A stretch of DNA of 64,000 nt from Alcanivorax sp. DP30 (GTDB taxonomy: Bacteria; Pseudomonadota; Gammaproteobacteria; Pseudomonadales; Alcanivoracaceae), in assembly GCF_009882945.1 (NCBI RefSeq), contig NZ_WTUY01000003.1:1-64000 (forward strand), read 5' to 3'. The notes under the pieces are model-generated. The model saw nothing but the letters and a program-made list of their open reading frames with translations. It had not been told where the DNA came from and searched no databases. Positions 35,620-44,140 of the stretch are shown one piece after another. The translations under genes and the position numbers were made by a program. The stretch's first letter is position 1, and each line of letters starts with the position of its first letter.

Positions 35620-38013
35620 TTACGGCGCAGGAACCTCAACATCCCCTGGCGCCTGAGAACCAATCGCCACCTGGGTGCCGCCGGAGAGTACAAAGCTCAT
35701 TACCTGAGCCTGCAACTCTGCCGTCACTTGCGGCGCGCCACCGGACGGGGTCAACAGGGAGCCATGGCCTCCAGCTGTCATCTTGACGATGCCGGCATTA
35801 CCCTGGCTTGTCAGATCAACAGCACCCGGGGCCAATTGGACAGCGCTAGACAGTGACGCCAGACCATCCGTTCCCATCATCGGCAGAGACGGATCACCAT
35901 TCGGCACAACCGTATCACCATTGATTTGCTGCAGCAGCACGGGCTTTCCTGCCGCTGCCAGAGCACCCACAGAGCTAGCGAAGCTCACCGGATCCCCTGA
36001 AGAAACTGTACTCTGCGCGACGTAGAGGAAGCTTTCATAGTCAGAAGTACCCACATTCACCCCGTTGGCTGCCAAACCAGCCTGAATACGCGGAGCAAAC
36101 GCCTGTGAGTTATTCAGCAGATGGGCAAGCTGGGTTCCGCCTACCGACACAACCAAACCATTAAGGCTGTTCAGGTTGCTGCCAAAGTTGGCATCCGCCT
36201 GAATCGCGACCTGGTTAATACCGGTATAGGTAGTCCCAACGATGCCGCCAAGGGAAGCACCAACCAAAGTCACATTGTCAGTATTGAGTGCACCGTTGCT
36301 GTCAATATCCAACGCACTGATCGCACCGAGACTCGCGTTCAGGTTCAGCAAATCCATCACTGCCTGACGCAAGTTATCACGGGTGTTCTTCAAATCGGCA
36401 AGGTTAATAAACCAGCTGCCGGAACCATCAAGCGCGGTCGGAGAATCGAAGTTCATAGGGGCCGGATTACCGGAGGCATCCTGGGCCACATTGAAATGAC
36501 GCTCATGCAGATCCAGACCATCATAGATGGTGGAGAATGGGATCAGCGCACTGTTTTCCACATTCAAGGCACCCGCAAAAGCACTGTTTGCAGGCACACC
36601 GTGAACCGGCAAATCGATCGCAACGGTAGCGATACAACGGGAAGCCAGAGTATGCGCCAACGCCATCACGGAGGTGCGATCACTGGTAATACCGTGGACA
36701 TAAATCACGGTCGGGTAGCCAGTATTGTCCCTGACATTGGCACAGCTGGCACCACCGAGTTCTGCCGGAGTCAACGCCGGGTTAGGCAACGTCACCTGCA
36801 GCGGAACGGTCTCTGTACCTGTTTGAGCCGCAAAGGGATAGCGGTATGTAACATTATAGGAACCATCCACATCCATCGGCGGGATACCCATACCGAGCTG
36901 GGACCCCAGCACCTGATCGGCCGTCCAGGACTTCTGCAGGAAGCTGAAATCCAATGCGCTTGCTGGCGCGGACTGGTAATACGGCAAATCAATCGCCCCG
37001 GTGAACAGCTTGCCAACATCTGCTGCGAGCGCCCCCTGGGTAAGCGTATTGAAATCCACGCCAGTCATAGCGCTGACGGCAACATCCCGTGCCTTTGGAG
37101 TGCTTAAAAGGCCAAGGCCCTCGAGCGCGCTCGCGCCGGCCAGTGCTGTAGAAGGATCAACGCCCGCCTCAATCTGGGACAGGGCAATCGCTCCTCGAGG
37201 AGCCGCCATTGCTGTCAGCGGGGTTTCCGGGTCGGTTGTCGTAAAGGTATAGGAAATCGCCACGCTATCCTTGGCAACATCAACCGGAATCATGTCACCA
37301 GACAACGCATTAATCAGACCACCTGCAATCGTTTCCCAACCCTGGATGGCGCCACGCACCGCCTGAAGGGAAGCAGTTACCGCAGGCTGATTCTCGCCCA
37401 ACAGATTGTAGGCTGTGGACGCTTTAATCGGGTCGCCATTGGTGTCCAGCACGCTGTTGGTAACGAAAACCAGGTACTTGGTTTTTGCCAGCAAGGGCTG
37501 CAGAGGAGTAATCCGCAACGTATTGTCGGTGCCCCCATTCAATGACACAACAGAAGCGCTGATTGCTGTCGAGCCAAACGCGGTCTGGTTAACTCCAACA
37601 ATGTTTGCAGGGTTCAGTGCATCACCGTCACCACCGCTGGTATCCAGAGGCACAAGATATACGTTTGGCAGGCCAGCACATCCACCCGGAACACAGATGG
37701 TGGACTCATCGATGCTGCCACCAGCAAAACCGATATCGAAGTAAGCGGTGCGGGAAAAACCGTCGAGCGCATTCACTGCAGCTTCAATGGCATTTTCCGG
37801 CACACCCACGTTTGCCGTGCCGTCACTGGTGGCCGCATCGGCAAAGATCAGATCCGTGTTGAGGGGCAGATCCGACGTTACCGGGTTGAATTTGGGATAG
37901 GTACCAAGGAAAGTCGCACCTTCACTCTGGTCCTCTACACTGTCACTGCCGCCACCACAGGCAGCCAGAGCCATAGCAACTGCGACAGGCAGTACTTTCT
38001 TGTAGATATGCAT
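35620..38013 (-). CDS. VolA/Pla-1-type surface lipoprotein lipase
   Basis: A 797-residue lipoprotein. The signal ends in the lipobox LAAC followed by GGGSD, so the mature protein is anchored in the outer membrane. The N-terminal half contains an Ig-like/bacterial lipase N domain; the C-terminal half is an alpha/beta hydrolase with PTVIYVHGITSDR, the nucleophile serine near residue 583 in VTLVGASLGG, an aspartate in INGDTVVPN and a histidine in AGGHGSLL. This matches Vibrio VolA and the Pla-1/cef family, which release fatty acids from lysophospholipids or lipids outside the cell. Its promoter region lies at 38014-38186. It is probably the first step of lipid feeding. Confidence 0.88.
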   Translation of the reverse strand: MHIYKKVLPVAVAMALAACGGGSDSVEDQSEGATFLGTYPKFNPVTSDLPLNTDLIFADAATSDGTANVGVPENAIEAAVNALDGFSRTAYFDIGFAGGSIDESTICVPGGCAGLPNVYLVPLDTSGGDGDALNPANIVGVNQTAFGSTAISASVVSLNGGTDNTLRITPLQPLLAKTKYLVFVTNSVLDTNGDPIKASTAYNLLGENQPAVTASLQAVRGAIQGWETIAGGLINALSGDMIPVDVAKDSVAISYTFTTTDPETPLTAMAAPRGAIALSQIEAGVDPSTALAGASALEGLGLLSTPKARDVAVSAMTGVDFNTLTQGALAADVGKLFTGAIDLPYYQSAPASALDFSFLQKSWTADQVLGSQLGMGIPPMDVDGSYNVTYRYPFAAQTGTETVPLQVTLPNPALTPAELGGASCANVRDNTGYPTVIYVHGITSDRTSVMALAHTLASRCIATVAIDLPVHGVPANSAFAGALNVENSALIPFSTIYDGLDLHERHFNVAQDASGNPAPMNFDSPTALDGSGSWFINLADLKNTRDNLRQAVMDLLNLNASLGAISALDIDSNGALNTDNVTLVGASLGGIVGTTYTGINQVAIQADANFGSNLNSLNGLVVSVGGTQLAHLLNNSQAFAPRIQAGLAANGVNVGTSDYESFLYVAQSTVSSGDPVSFASSVGALAAAGKPVLLQQINGDTVVPNGDPSLPMMGTDGLASLSSAVQLAPGAVDLTSQGNAGIVKMTAGGHGSLLTPSGGAPQVTAELQAQVMSFVLSGGTQVAIGSQAPGDVEVPAP

Positions 38014-38186
38014 GTGGTCTCCCGAACCATTTGTTATTTAATTCTTTTATTACCCATTTGGGTAAAAAATTTCGCTACAGGCAGGAAATCGCTAATCCCT
38101 GCGGGCAGGCACAAAATACCTAGCCCGGTTTTGGCCTTATACGAACAATACAGTATGTAGCGCTATCGACCAACGCCAGTAGAAAA
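38014..38186. other. Upstream region of the VolA-like gene
   Basis: AT-rich sequence around 38035-38075 on the minus strand probably contains the promoter. I cannot pick a confident -35/-10 pair. No gene is seen. Confidence 0.4.
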
Positions 38187-38208
38187 CAAAAAGGCCCGGA
38201 GGGCCAAT
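38187..38208 (-). terminator. Terminator of the DUF1315 gene
   Basis: On the minus strand GGCCC-TCC-GGGCC (38193-38205) is followed by TTTTTG. It lies 40-60 bp after the stop of the DUF1315 gene. Confidence 0.75.
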
Positions 38209-38247
38209 AAAAAGATGACCTGACAGTCACTCTTCACGCGAACCCCG

Positions 38248-38520
38248 CTATTGCAGGGTATCCGGCCCACGCAGAGTCACTGCCTGCTCTTGCGTGTCAC
38301 CCTTGTCACCCTTACAGGCCTGCTCCATGTAGCCGGTACGCTGCTCTTCCGGCAGGTTCTGTGCTTCCCAGGCCAGCACTGCCTGCATGCAAAGTTCCCG
38401 CTGCTCCTTGCTCAGCACACGGCCATCCGGCCATTTTCCCAACTCCACGGCCTTGCGCATGTTGTCGCAGATTTCCGGGGTCATGGTGGCGATCAGATCT
38501 TCAAAGCTTTGGTAAGTCAT
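38248..38520 (-). CDS. DUF1315 (YeaC-like) family protein
   Basis: A 90-residue soluble protein with the YeaC pattern: TYQSFEDLIATMTPEICDNM, then RKAVELGKWPDGRVLSKEQR and the stretch AVLAWEAQNLPEEQRTGYM. Two cysteines are conserved-looking but not in a metal motif. The ATG at 38520 follows CCGGAAAACACC; an ATG eight codons earlier is possible. It stands downstream of nadK on the same strand with 125 bp between them. Function of the family is unknown. Confidence 0.85.
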   Translation of the reverse strand: MTYQSFEDLIATMTPEICDNMRKAVELGKWPDGRVLSKEQRELCMQAVLAWEAQNLPEEQRTGYMEQACKGDKGDTQEQAVTLRGPDTLQ

Positions 38521-38613
38521 GGTGTTTTCCGGTTTTGACGGCATGTCGGCGAAGATGGGCCTGCACCCATTACCGCCCTACGAAAGCCAGAGGTTTGTCT
38601 CTTACCTTCGTTG

Positions 38614-38641
38614 TTAACTATTCGTGATTAACTATTAATTG
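38614..38641. repeat. AT-type heptad array next to the nadK stop
   Basis: TTAACTA-TTCGTGA-TTAACTA-TTAATTG gives four 7-bp units and ends 4 bp from the nadK stop codon (38646-38648). Confidence 0.7.
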
Positions 38642-38645
38642 CTCT

Positions 38646-39536
38646 TCAGTTGCTGTCACCAGGCCGGGTGCTCCAGCCCAGTTTCGAGCGACAGGCCTGA
38701 TAAAAATCGTGCCCCGGCGGGTGAATCAGATACAGCCGGTGGGGCTTCTTGCGAATCACGATCACGTCATCCACCTGCAGACGAATGCCCTCGGTGCCAT
38801 CACAGCTCACCAGGGGACGCACCTTCTCGGTGGTAATATGGATCTTGATTTCCGAATCCCCGGCCACCACCAGCGGGCGACTGGTGAGGGTGTGCGGGTT
38901 CAGTGGCACCAATACCATGGCATCCAGTTTGGGGTGCATGATGGGGCCACCCCCGGACAACGCATAGGCTGTAGACCCCGTCGGCGTGGAGATGATTAGA
39001 CCGTCGGAGCGCTGGCCATAGACAAAGTGGCCATCGATACCCAGCTCGAAATCGATCATGTGTACACTGTCACCGGACAGCAGAACCACATCATTCAGGG
39101 CACTACCCTCACCCACCACGGTCTTGCCGCGCCGCACCTCCAGATCAAGAAGAAAACGTTTTTCGGTGGTGTATTCGCCGTCCAGCACCTGCCCCACGCG
39201 GGATTCGATTTCGGACGGGAGAATATCGGTAAGGAACCCCAGATGCCCCCGGTTAATACCCAGCACCGGCACCTTGTAACGCGCCAGGATACGGGCAGCA
39301 CCGAGAAGACTGCCATCACCACCGACCACGATCACCAGATCACAGGACTCCCCCATCTGGGCAGGGGTGGCTGCCTGCAGCCCCATTTCGGGCAAGTTTT
39401 CGATGATTTGCTTATCGAGGATGACGGTGCAATCGCGACCGTGCAAAAAGTGGATCAGCTGGCGCAGCGAATACAGCGCCTGCTCACTCTCGGAACGGGC
39501 AATCAGACCGATATTGCGAAATTTGTCGTGAACCAC
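38646..39536 (-). CDS. nadK: NAD kinase
   Basis: A 296-residue cytoplasmic enzyme phosphorylating NAD to NADP. LVIVVGGDGSLLGAAR holds the GGDG motif; GINRGHLGFLTDI, the N-D-V-V-L stretch and STPTGSTAYALSGGGPI follow in the expected order. I place the start at the GTG at 39536 (VHDKFRNIGLIAR), which gives the normal length and has GGGAT before it; a GTG 16 codons upstream is an alternative. It follows the cNMP-rhodanese gene by some 60 bp (12 bp if the longer start is used) and may share its transcript. Confidence 0.94.
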   Translation of the reverse strand: MVHDKFRNIGLIARSESEQALYSLRQLIHFLHGRDCTVILDKQIIENLPEMGLQAATPAQMGESCDLVIVVGGDGSLLGAARILARYKVPVLGINRGHLGFLTDILPSEIESRVGQVLDGEYTTEKRFLLDLEVRRGKTVVGEGSALNDVVLLSGDSVHMIDFELGIDGHFVYGQRSDGLIISTPTGSTAYALSGGGPIMHPKLDAMVLVPLNPHTLTSRPLVVAGDSEIKIHITTEKVRPLVSCDGTEGIRLQVDDVIVIRKKPHRLYLIHPPGHDFYQACRSKLGWSTRPGDSN

Positions 39537-39596
39537 ATTGATCCCGGGGCAGCGACGGCTGCTGTCGGTTGCGGGGGCCGCCACCGTCAGCAGCGA

Positions 39597-40670
39597 TCAC
39601 CCCTGGGTCATGCTTTCGTTCAGGGTAGCAGCATTGGCATTCAGGCCGCCATCCAAGACGATCACATCCAGGCCGGCGTTTTTTAACAAAAATGCCGCGG
39701 TTGCGCTACGTCTTCCTGTATCGCAATAGGCCGCATAGGTTCTTGAAGGGTCCAGAAGGCGGGATTTCAGGCGCAATACGTTGAGCGGCATATTCGCAGC
39801 GCCCCCCAGATGCCCCTGGTCAAATTCGTCACTGGTGCGCACATCCAACCAGGTGGCGCCCTTCTCCACCGCCTCCTGCACCTTGTCCACCGGCAGGGTG
39901 TTGATGATCGGCTCGCGTAGCAGGGCATCAAAATCCTTGCGGTCCAGGCGCATCAACACCCCATCCGTAGCCATGGCCACAGTGGCATTTCTGGGCTTGC
40001 CAGACAGCAACGCCTCTTCCCCAAACCACTGCCCCTCCTCAAGCATGGCCACCGGCGTCGGCTCATTGTCACCCATGCTCACCGCCACCTCGCAAACGCC
40101 TTCCTTGAGGATGTAACAGCAATCTGCCGCTTCGCCCTGGCGAATAATCACGTCCCCCTCTTTCTGGCGGAAGGCACGCAAACGACGGAAAATTTCGAGA
40201 ATATTGGTGGGCGGTACCCGATGAAACAGCTTGGAGCGAAGCAGACGAATCATCCACTCGCGATCGTTCTGGTAGGCCGAGTTGGCGTTGATATCAAGAA
40301 TCACATAGCCGGCAGACTGATCCCAGGACAGGATGGTATCCAGCCGGAAGCTGTCAAAGCGGACCACACTGACTTCTCCCACTGCCCGTGCCGTGCTGCG
40401 GCGGGGCTGGGCATGATCCAGGGGATGCCAGGAGGCGGAGTCCCCGGCACTGACCACTTCAGCCACTCCGTTTTCGTCAGTGAGTTCCACCTTGCCGCTG
40501 AGCAGGTAGATGGTGGTGTTGTCTTCATCACCTAACGAAAAAAGGACATCACCTGACACATAGCGGCACACCTCCTGCTGATCCAGCAACCAATCCAGCT
40601 GGTCGCCGGACAGTGCATTGACTGGCACAAACGTCTGCAAAAGGCTTTTATCTATGGATTCTCGAGCCAT
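39597..40670 (-). CDS. Double cyclic nucleotide-binding and rhodanese domain protein
   Basis: A 357-residue cytoplasmic protein with two cNMP-type beta-rolls (about residues 15-125 and 145-260) and a rhodanese domain (about 265-350). The second roll has an intact cassette, FGEEALLSGKPRNATV, so it could bind cAMP or a similar ligand; the first is degenerate at this place (SWHPLDHAQPRRSTAR). The rhodanese loop YCDTGRRSA contains the active cysteine. It starts at the ATG after GGGAGCGGCAGTG. This fusion is found in several marine gammaproteobacteria as far as I recall; a sulphur-transfer or signalling role controlled by a nucleotide is a guess. Confidence 0.88.
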   Translation of the reverse strand: MARESIDKSLLQTFVPVNALSGDQLDWLLDQQEVCRYVSGDVLFSLGDEDNTTIYLLSGKVELTDENGVAEVVSAGDSASWHPLDHAQPRRSTARAVGEVSVVRFDSFRLDTILSWDQSAGYVILDINANSAYQNDREWMIRLLRSKLFHRVPPTNILEIFRRLRAFRQKEGDVIIRQGEAADCCYILKEGVCEVAVSMGDNEPTPVAMLEEGQWFGEEALLSGKPRNATVAMATDGVLMRLDRKDFDALLREPIINTLPVDKVQEAVEKGATWLDVRTSDEFDQGHLGGAANMPLNVLRLKSRLLDPSRTYAAYCDTGRRSATAAFLLKNAGLDVIVLDGGLNANAATLNESMTQG

Positions 40671-40731
40671 CACTGCCGCTCCCGGTCTTTTTGAACTCGT
40701 ATATTCTGGTTATATCCAGACTAACTACTGC

Positions 40732-40768
40732 AAAAAGCCGACCACTTCCGCATTCAGCGGAACTGGTC
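40732..40768 (-). terminator. Terminator of the coiled-coil protein gene
   Basis: On the minus strand GACCAGTTCCGC and GCGGAAGTGGTC pair with one mismatch around TGAAT, followed by GGCTTTTTGC. It starts 12 bp after the stop at 40781. Confidence 0.85.
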
Positions 40769-40780
40769 CACAGATTTTGC

Positions 40781-42148
40781 TTACCGGAACTTCAGCACAT
40801 TATCGATGGCTGAGTCGTTCCGGCAGTTCGGACATCGGTTGGCATTACGGTCCGAAACACCAGGCTTGAACTGGTTGGGCACCTCCACACGAATGACGCG
40901 CTTGCCACACACCTGACTGTCCACCCCTGCACTTACCTGGCAGACCGGATTTTCATAGTGCGCCAGCCATGCACGATAATGATCCTCCGTCACCAGACAT
41001 TTGCGTGCTGCAAAGGCCACTGGGTTATCCATGTATTCTGACATCTGCTCGGCCGGGATAGAGATATGCCCGGCGCCGGGATGAAAGGCGATAAAGCTCA
41101 GCCCAAGATCCTCCAGCTTCTCCAGCACCTTTTGAGCGCCACTGCTGGCTTCTTTACCCTGGTTACGCTTGAGCTCACTGATCTGCTCTTTTAACTGACC
41201 GATAACATCATCGCGGGTCAGCACATCCATTTCCTTGGCGTGGATCTGCTCTGAGAGCTTCGCCCGCTCCTCTTCCAGCCGCTGCTCCAGGGCCAGCTTG
41301 TACTGTTCGGTAAGCACCTCAAGTTCGCTGCCCTGGTTGGCGCTCTGGTGGCTCTGCTCCTCAAGACTTCGATTCAGGCTTTGTACTTGCGCCTTGAGTG
41401 AGTCATTCTGCTCGCGCAGGGCACCGTTCTGGGATTTCAGGGCCTTGAACTGCCCCAGCACTTTCTCCAGCTGGGCATTGAGAATCTCTTCCTTTTGCTG
41501 GGCCGCATAGCGTAGCTTCGCAACTTCTTCAGTCTGGGAGTTTTCCATCGTCTGCACCCGCAGGCGCAACTCTTTGATGATCCGTGCCAGTCGCACACGC
41601 TCTGCATCTTCCTTCTTGCGGGAGTCGTCATCGTCTGGAGTGACGGTGGGCGCCTGCCCGGCCAACACTGGAGGCACTGCTACGCTGGTATCCATGTCAT
41701 CATCGATTTCCAGCCCCATCTTGGGACCACGCTCGAGAATCAGATCACGAATAGCAATAAAGTCGTTGGCCCCCGGTTTCATCCCCGGGTCCCACAACTG
41801 ATCCTGGTGCCACGCCACCGGGCACTGACTGCGACAGGCAAGGCGAATCGGCCCCGCCCCCATGTCAGGCCCCTGGGCACCGTGTTCAGCCAGGTGGCGC
41901 AGAGGTACGTTCCAGGTGGTATCGGCCATACCATCTTCATCAAAATCGATGGTAAACAGCACCATCGCCTTTACTTTCAGGTGCCCGTTCACCAGACAGT
42001 AAGCGCCGCGAACCTCTTTATCGGCAAACTCCGGCACGCCCACCATGCCATCGAGAATCGCCTCAAAATCAGAGTACAGCATGCTCTTGCTGATACCCCG
42101 ATGATCAAAAAACAGAATGGCTTCGGACGTCACTGCGGATGCAGACAT
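40781..42148 (-). CDS. Coiled-coil protein with cysteine pairs, hypothetical
   Basis: A 455-residue protein in three parts. The N-terminal ~160 residues (ILFFDHRGISKSMLYSDFEA) contain ACRSQCP and are globular. About residues 175-345 are a long coiled coil rich in Gln, Glu, Leu and Lys (LRYAAQQKEEILNAQLEKVL). The C-terminus holds CQVSAGVDSQVCGKRV and RCPNCRND, a likely zinc ribbon. Relatives in pseudomonads are often labelled as chromosome-partitioning proteins on the basis of the coil alone, which I do not trust. ATG follows AGGAAAGGCACAC. It has its own terminator. Function unknown; a metal-binding, self-associating protein is suggested. Confidence 0.8.
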   Translation of the reverse strand: MSASAVTSEAILFFDHRGISKSMLYSDFEAILDGMVGVPEFADKEVRGAYCLVNGHLKVKAMVLFTIDFDEDGMADTTWNVPLRHLAEHGAQGPDMGAGPIRLACRSQCPVAWHQDQLWDPGMKPGANDFIAIRDLILERGPKMGLEIDDDMDTSVAVPPVLAGQAPTVTPDDDDSRKKEDAERVRLARIIKELRLRVQTMENSQTEEVAKLRYAAQQKEEILNAQLEKVLGQFKALKSQNGALREQNDSLKAQVQSLNRSLEEQSHQSANQGSELEVLTEQYKLALEQRLEEERAKLSEQIHAKEMDVLTRDDVIGQLKEQISELKRNQGKEASSGAQKVLEKLEDLGLSFIAFHPGAGHISIPAEQMSEYMDNPVAFAARKCLVTEDHYRAWLAHYENPVCQVSAGVDSQVCGKRVIRVEVPNQFKPGVSDRNANRCPNCRNDSAIDNVLKFR

Positions 42149-42487
42149 GTGTGCCTTTCCTTTCCCTGAAATTATTGTAAGTGGCCAACATCACGACACA
42201 GTGCCACACCCAGAAAGTGACGCCCAGAGTCAATGTGTTGCCAAATATAGTCAGCCCCAAAAGCAAAGTGTGGCCTGAATGGCTCCCAAAAAAAAGCACA
42301 TTCGTCGACTGTGCAGGATGCCGTAGTCAGGCGTCGCCAACCACAACCGGGATCACGTTGCGAGATATATCCCGCAAAAATGGGTTAGCTGGAACTACTC
42401 TGCCAGCAGGGGAAATCAGGATAAAACGCAACAGGAGGGAGACAGACAGGAGAAGGGAATATCAGATGAGAGGGAGAGACGGGAGGA
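42149..42487. other. Upstream region of the coiled-coil gene
   Basis: No gene is supported in these 339 bp. A 64-codon minus-strand frame overlapping the start of the coiled-coil gene has no good ribosome site and a chance-like composition. Confidence 0.4.
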
Positions 42488-42592
42488 TTACAGTTCCTCG
42501 CCGTCGTCAGCCCAACCATCGTCTTCCAGCCATTCATCCAGGCTTTCCATCATCTGCCTCTCCTCAAGGCGCTCTTCAAACAGTTCTTCCAT
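42488..42592 (-). CDS. Tiny acidic protein, hypothetical
   Basis: A 34-residue product: MEELFEERLEERQMMESL, then DEWLEDDGWADDGEEL. Sixteen of 34 residues are acidic and only two are basic, giving a net charge near -14, with two tryptophans. The ribosome site GGAG lies 7 bases before the ATG and is preceded by an A-rich stretch. It is alone, about 280 bp downstream of tRNA-Asp on the same strand. I do not recognise a family. A DNA mimic, chaperone tail or metal-binding peptide are all possible; the clean start and biased composition argue against chance. Confidence 0.55.
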   Translation of the reverse strand: MEELFEERLEERQMMESLDEWLEDDGWADDGEEL

Positions 42593-42832
42593 GGTATTGC
42601 TCCTTTTTTTTCATTGGTTCGCCATTTCACATGGCAGTCAGGGAATTAGACACGGCAAACGTGACAAGTTCATTAATGAGGCGTCAGACGCTTGATACTC
42701 GACGCCCGACAAAGACAAATCACCAAATAGCACGAATCAAGATGTGGCGGCCAGGGCGGGGAACAACACAAGAGGAGAAAGAGAGGCTTTGCGCTATGCA
42801 TTCGATATCAGGCGTCTGGCGCATAAACAAAA
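42593..42832. repeat. Intergenic region with GAC/CGT-type heptads
   Basis: GTCAGAC-GCTTGAT-ACTCGAC-GCCCGAC (42683-42710) and GATATCA-GGCGTCT-GGCGCAT (42804-42824) have a 7-bp step and face each other in sequence family. The same words recur at 59855-59882. No gene is seen. Confidence 0.6.
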
Positions 42833-42856
42833 AAGGCCCTCCTTTCGGAGAGCCTT
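42833..42856 (-). terminator. Terminator of the tRNA transcript
   Basis: On the minus strand AAGGCTCTCC and GGAGGGCCTT pair with one G-T wobble around GAAA and lead into TTTTG. It lies 14 bp after tRNA-Asp. Confidence 0.85.
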
Positions 42857-42869
42857 TCATGCTGAATAG

Positions 42870-42946
42870 TGGCGGAGCGGACGGGACTCGAACCCGCGAC
42901 CCCCGGCGTGACAGGCCGGTATTCTAACCAACTGAACTACCGCTCC
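42870..42946 (-). tRNA. tRNA-Asp (anticodon GTC)
   Basis: The 77-nt minus-strand sequence folds as a cloverleaf: acceptor GGAGCGG pairs with CCGCTCC, anticodon loop CTGTCAC with GTC, T-arm GGGTTCGAGTCCC, discriminator G and an encoded CCA end. It follows tRNA-Val after 28 bp and is followed by a terminator. Confidence 0.95.
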
Positions 42947-42974
42947 ACATTCCTTTCGGAATTCTTTCAAAATC

Positions 42975-43050
42975 TGGTGGGTGATGACGGGATCGAACCG
43001 CCGACCCTCTGCTTGTAAGGCAGATGCTCTCCCAGCTGAGCTAATCACCC
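42975..43050 (-). tRNA. tRNA-Val (anticodon TAC)
   Basis: The 76-nt minus-strand sequence has acceptor GGGTGAT pairing with ATCACCC, D-arm TTAGCTCAGCTGGGAGAGC, anticodon loop CTTACAA with TAC, T-arm CGGTTCGATCCCG, and an encoded CCA. It is nearly identical to E. coli tRNA-Val. Confidence 0.96.
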
Positions 43051-43162
43051 ATGTTCGCGTCGCTGCGAAGTGGGCGCCATTTTAGGGATTGGGCCGGGGG
43101 TGTCAACGGCTTTTTGCAGAAAAGTGATCGTTTGCCTACAAAATGGCCGAAACGGCTAAAAA

Positions 43163-43202
43163 AGCAACGAGCCACGAGCATCTCGCCCCTGGAAGCTCGT
43201 GG
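43163..43202. repeat. Short inverted repeat of CGAGC-type words
   Basis: AACGAGCCACGAGC and GCTCGTGGCTAC flank about 15 bp and form an inverted repeat that touches the stop codon of the 62-residue protein gene. It looks like a divergent copy of the heptad family at 48472. Confidence 0.5.
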
Positions 43203-43391
43203 CTACTCCCTTTCCAGGGCCTCAATCTTCGCCTTGGCCTCTTCCAGCGTATAGCGCCCGGGAACCGGATCACCGTTGGGCCTGGCGATCAGGTAGTGGT
43301 GGACATCCAGCGCCCAGGTGTCGCGGTTCAGCTCACCCTCTTCAAGAATGCTGTAACCGGTTTCCCCCCAGGCAATGGCATTGCCGATCAT
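43203..43391 (-). CDS. Small protein coupled to the Atu regulator, hypothetical
   Basis: A 62-residue soluble protein: MIGNAIAWGETGYSILEEGE, DTWALDVHHYLIARPNGDPV, then PGRYTLEEAKAKIEALERE, the last part a likely helix. Its ATG overlaps the stop of the TetR gene (ATGA), so translation is coupled. No family is recognised. The tight link suggests a helper of the regulator or an unrelated co-transcribed protein. Confidence 0.7.
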   Translation of the reverse strand: MIGNAIAWGETGYSILEEGELNRDTWALDVHHYLIARPNGDPVPGRYTLEEAKAKIEALERE

Positions 43392-43981
43392 GGCTGCTCT
43401 CCAATGACCCGGGCCAGGATGATCTCAGCCAAATCATCCAGGGTCATCGGGCCGTCCCGATCGAACCAGTTTGGCGCCCAGCCGGTCATGCCGGTAAGCA
43501 GGCGACGCATGATAAAGGGATCGGTTTTCATGGCTCCCTGCGCATGCAACTCATTAAGAGCATCCAGCCACAGCTGTTCGTAGATACTGCGCAGGGCGAG
43601 TGCTTTACGCTGCTTGTCTTCACTGAGACAGCGCCATTCCGTGACCATCACCGTCATGGCCTCGGCGGTATCACCAACAATGGACTGCAGCTCAGCGCGA
43701 ATCAGCGCGCGCAGCCTGCCCTCGGCGGTGGATTCCGCGGCCACCGCCTGCTCGAGACGCGCGGTATTGAAGTGAATCACCTCTTCCATCACGGCATAGA
43801 GGATGTCCTCCTTGCTTTTGAAGTGATGGAAGATGGAACCGCTCTGGATGCCCACGGATGCGGCAATATCCCGTACGGTGGTGCGATCAAACCCCTTGTC
43901 CCGAAACAGGTGTGCCGCCGCACTGAGCAACCGCCCGCGAGGAGAATCATCAATTCCGTTGATTGCCAGTGATTCAGCCAT
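43388..43981 (-). CDS. atuR: TetR family regulator of the acyclic terpene cluster (AtuR-like)
   Basis: A 197-residue repressor with the helix-turn-helix RLLSAAAHLFRDKGFDRTTV, then RDIAASVGIQSGSIFHHFKS at about residues 40-59. The reading frame stays open far upstream across the opposite strand of atuA, but the real start is the ATG at 43981 after GAGGGT. It is divergent from atuA, with a symmetric site between them. In Pseudomonas AtuR represses the atu operon until an acyl-CoA intermediate appears; the same is inferred here. Confidence 0.88.
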   Translation of the reverse strand: MAESLAINGIDDSPRGRLLSAAAHLFRDKGFDRTTVRDIAASVGIQSGSIFHHFKSKEDILYAVMEEVIHFNTARLEQAVAAESTAEGRLRALIRAELQSIVGDTAEAMTVMVTEWRCLSEDKQRKALALRSIYEQLWLDALNELHAQGAMKTDPFIMRRLLTGMTGWAPNWFDRDGPMTLDDLAEIILARVIGEQP

Positions 43982-44082
43982 TGTTACCCTCATCAATATA
44001 AGCCGCGCATTATCCCGGTTTGAGGCAGGTAGCGGCAAGGCAGGAACGAGTTGAACCTTCAACTGTTCTTCACCCTTTACAA

Positions 44083-44100
44083 ACCAAGCGCTTGCTTGGT
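44083..44100. promoter_or_regulatory. AtuR-type operator
   Basis: ACCAAGC (44083-44089) and GCTTGGT (44094-44100) are perfect 7-bp inverted arms around GCTT. The site lies between the divergent regulator and atuA, 40 bp before the atuA start, and fits a TetR dimer. Confidence 0.7.
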
Positions 44101-44140
44101 AGCTTACGGAACCATGCTCAAACAGGCAAATGGAGCCAAC

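Noticed and set aside
42105-42299. 64-codon minus-strand frame over the start of the coiled-coil gene.
   Set aside because: It overlaps a supported gene in another frame and lacks a ribosome site.
42870-43050. tRNA pair considered as an attachment site of an integrated element.
   Set aside because: No integrase, no partial tRNA duplicate and no change in gene character on either side in this window.
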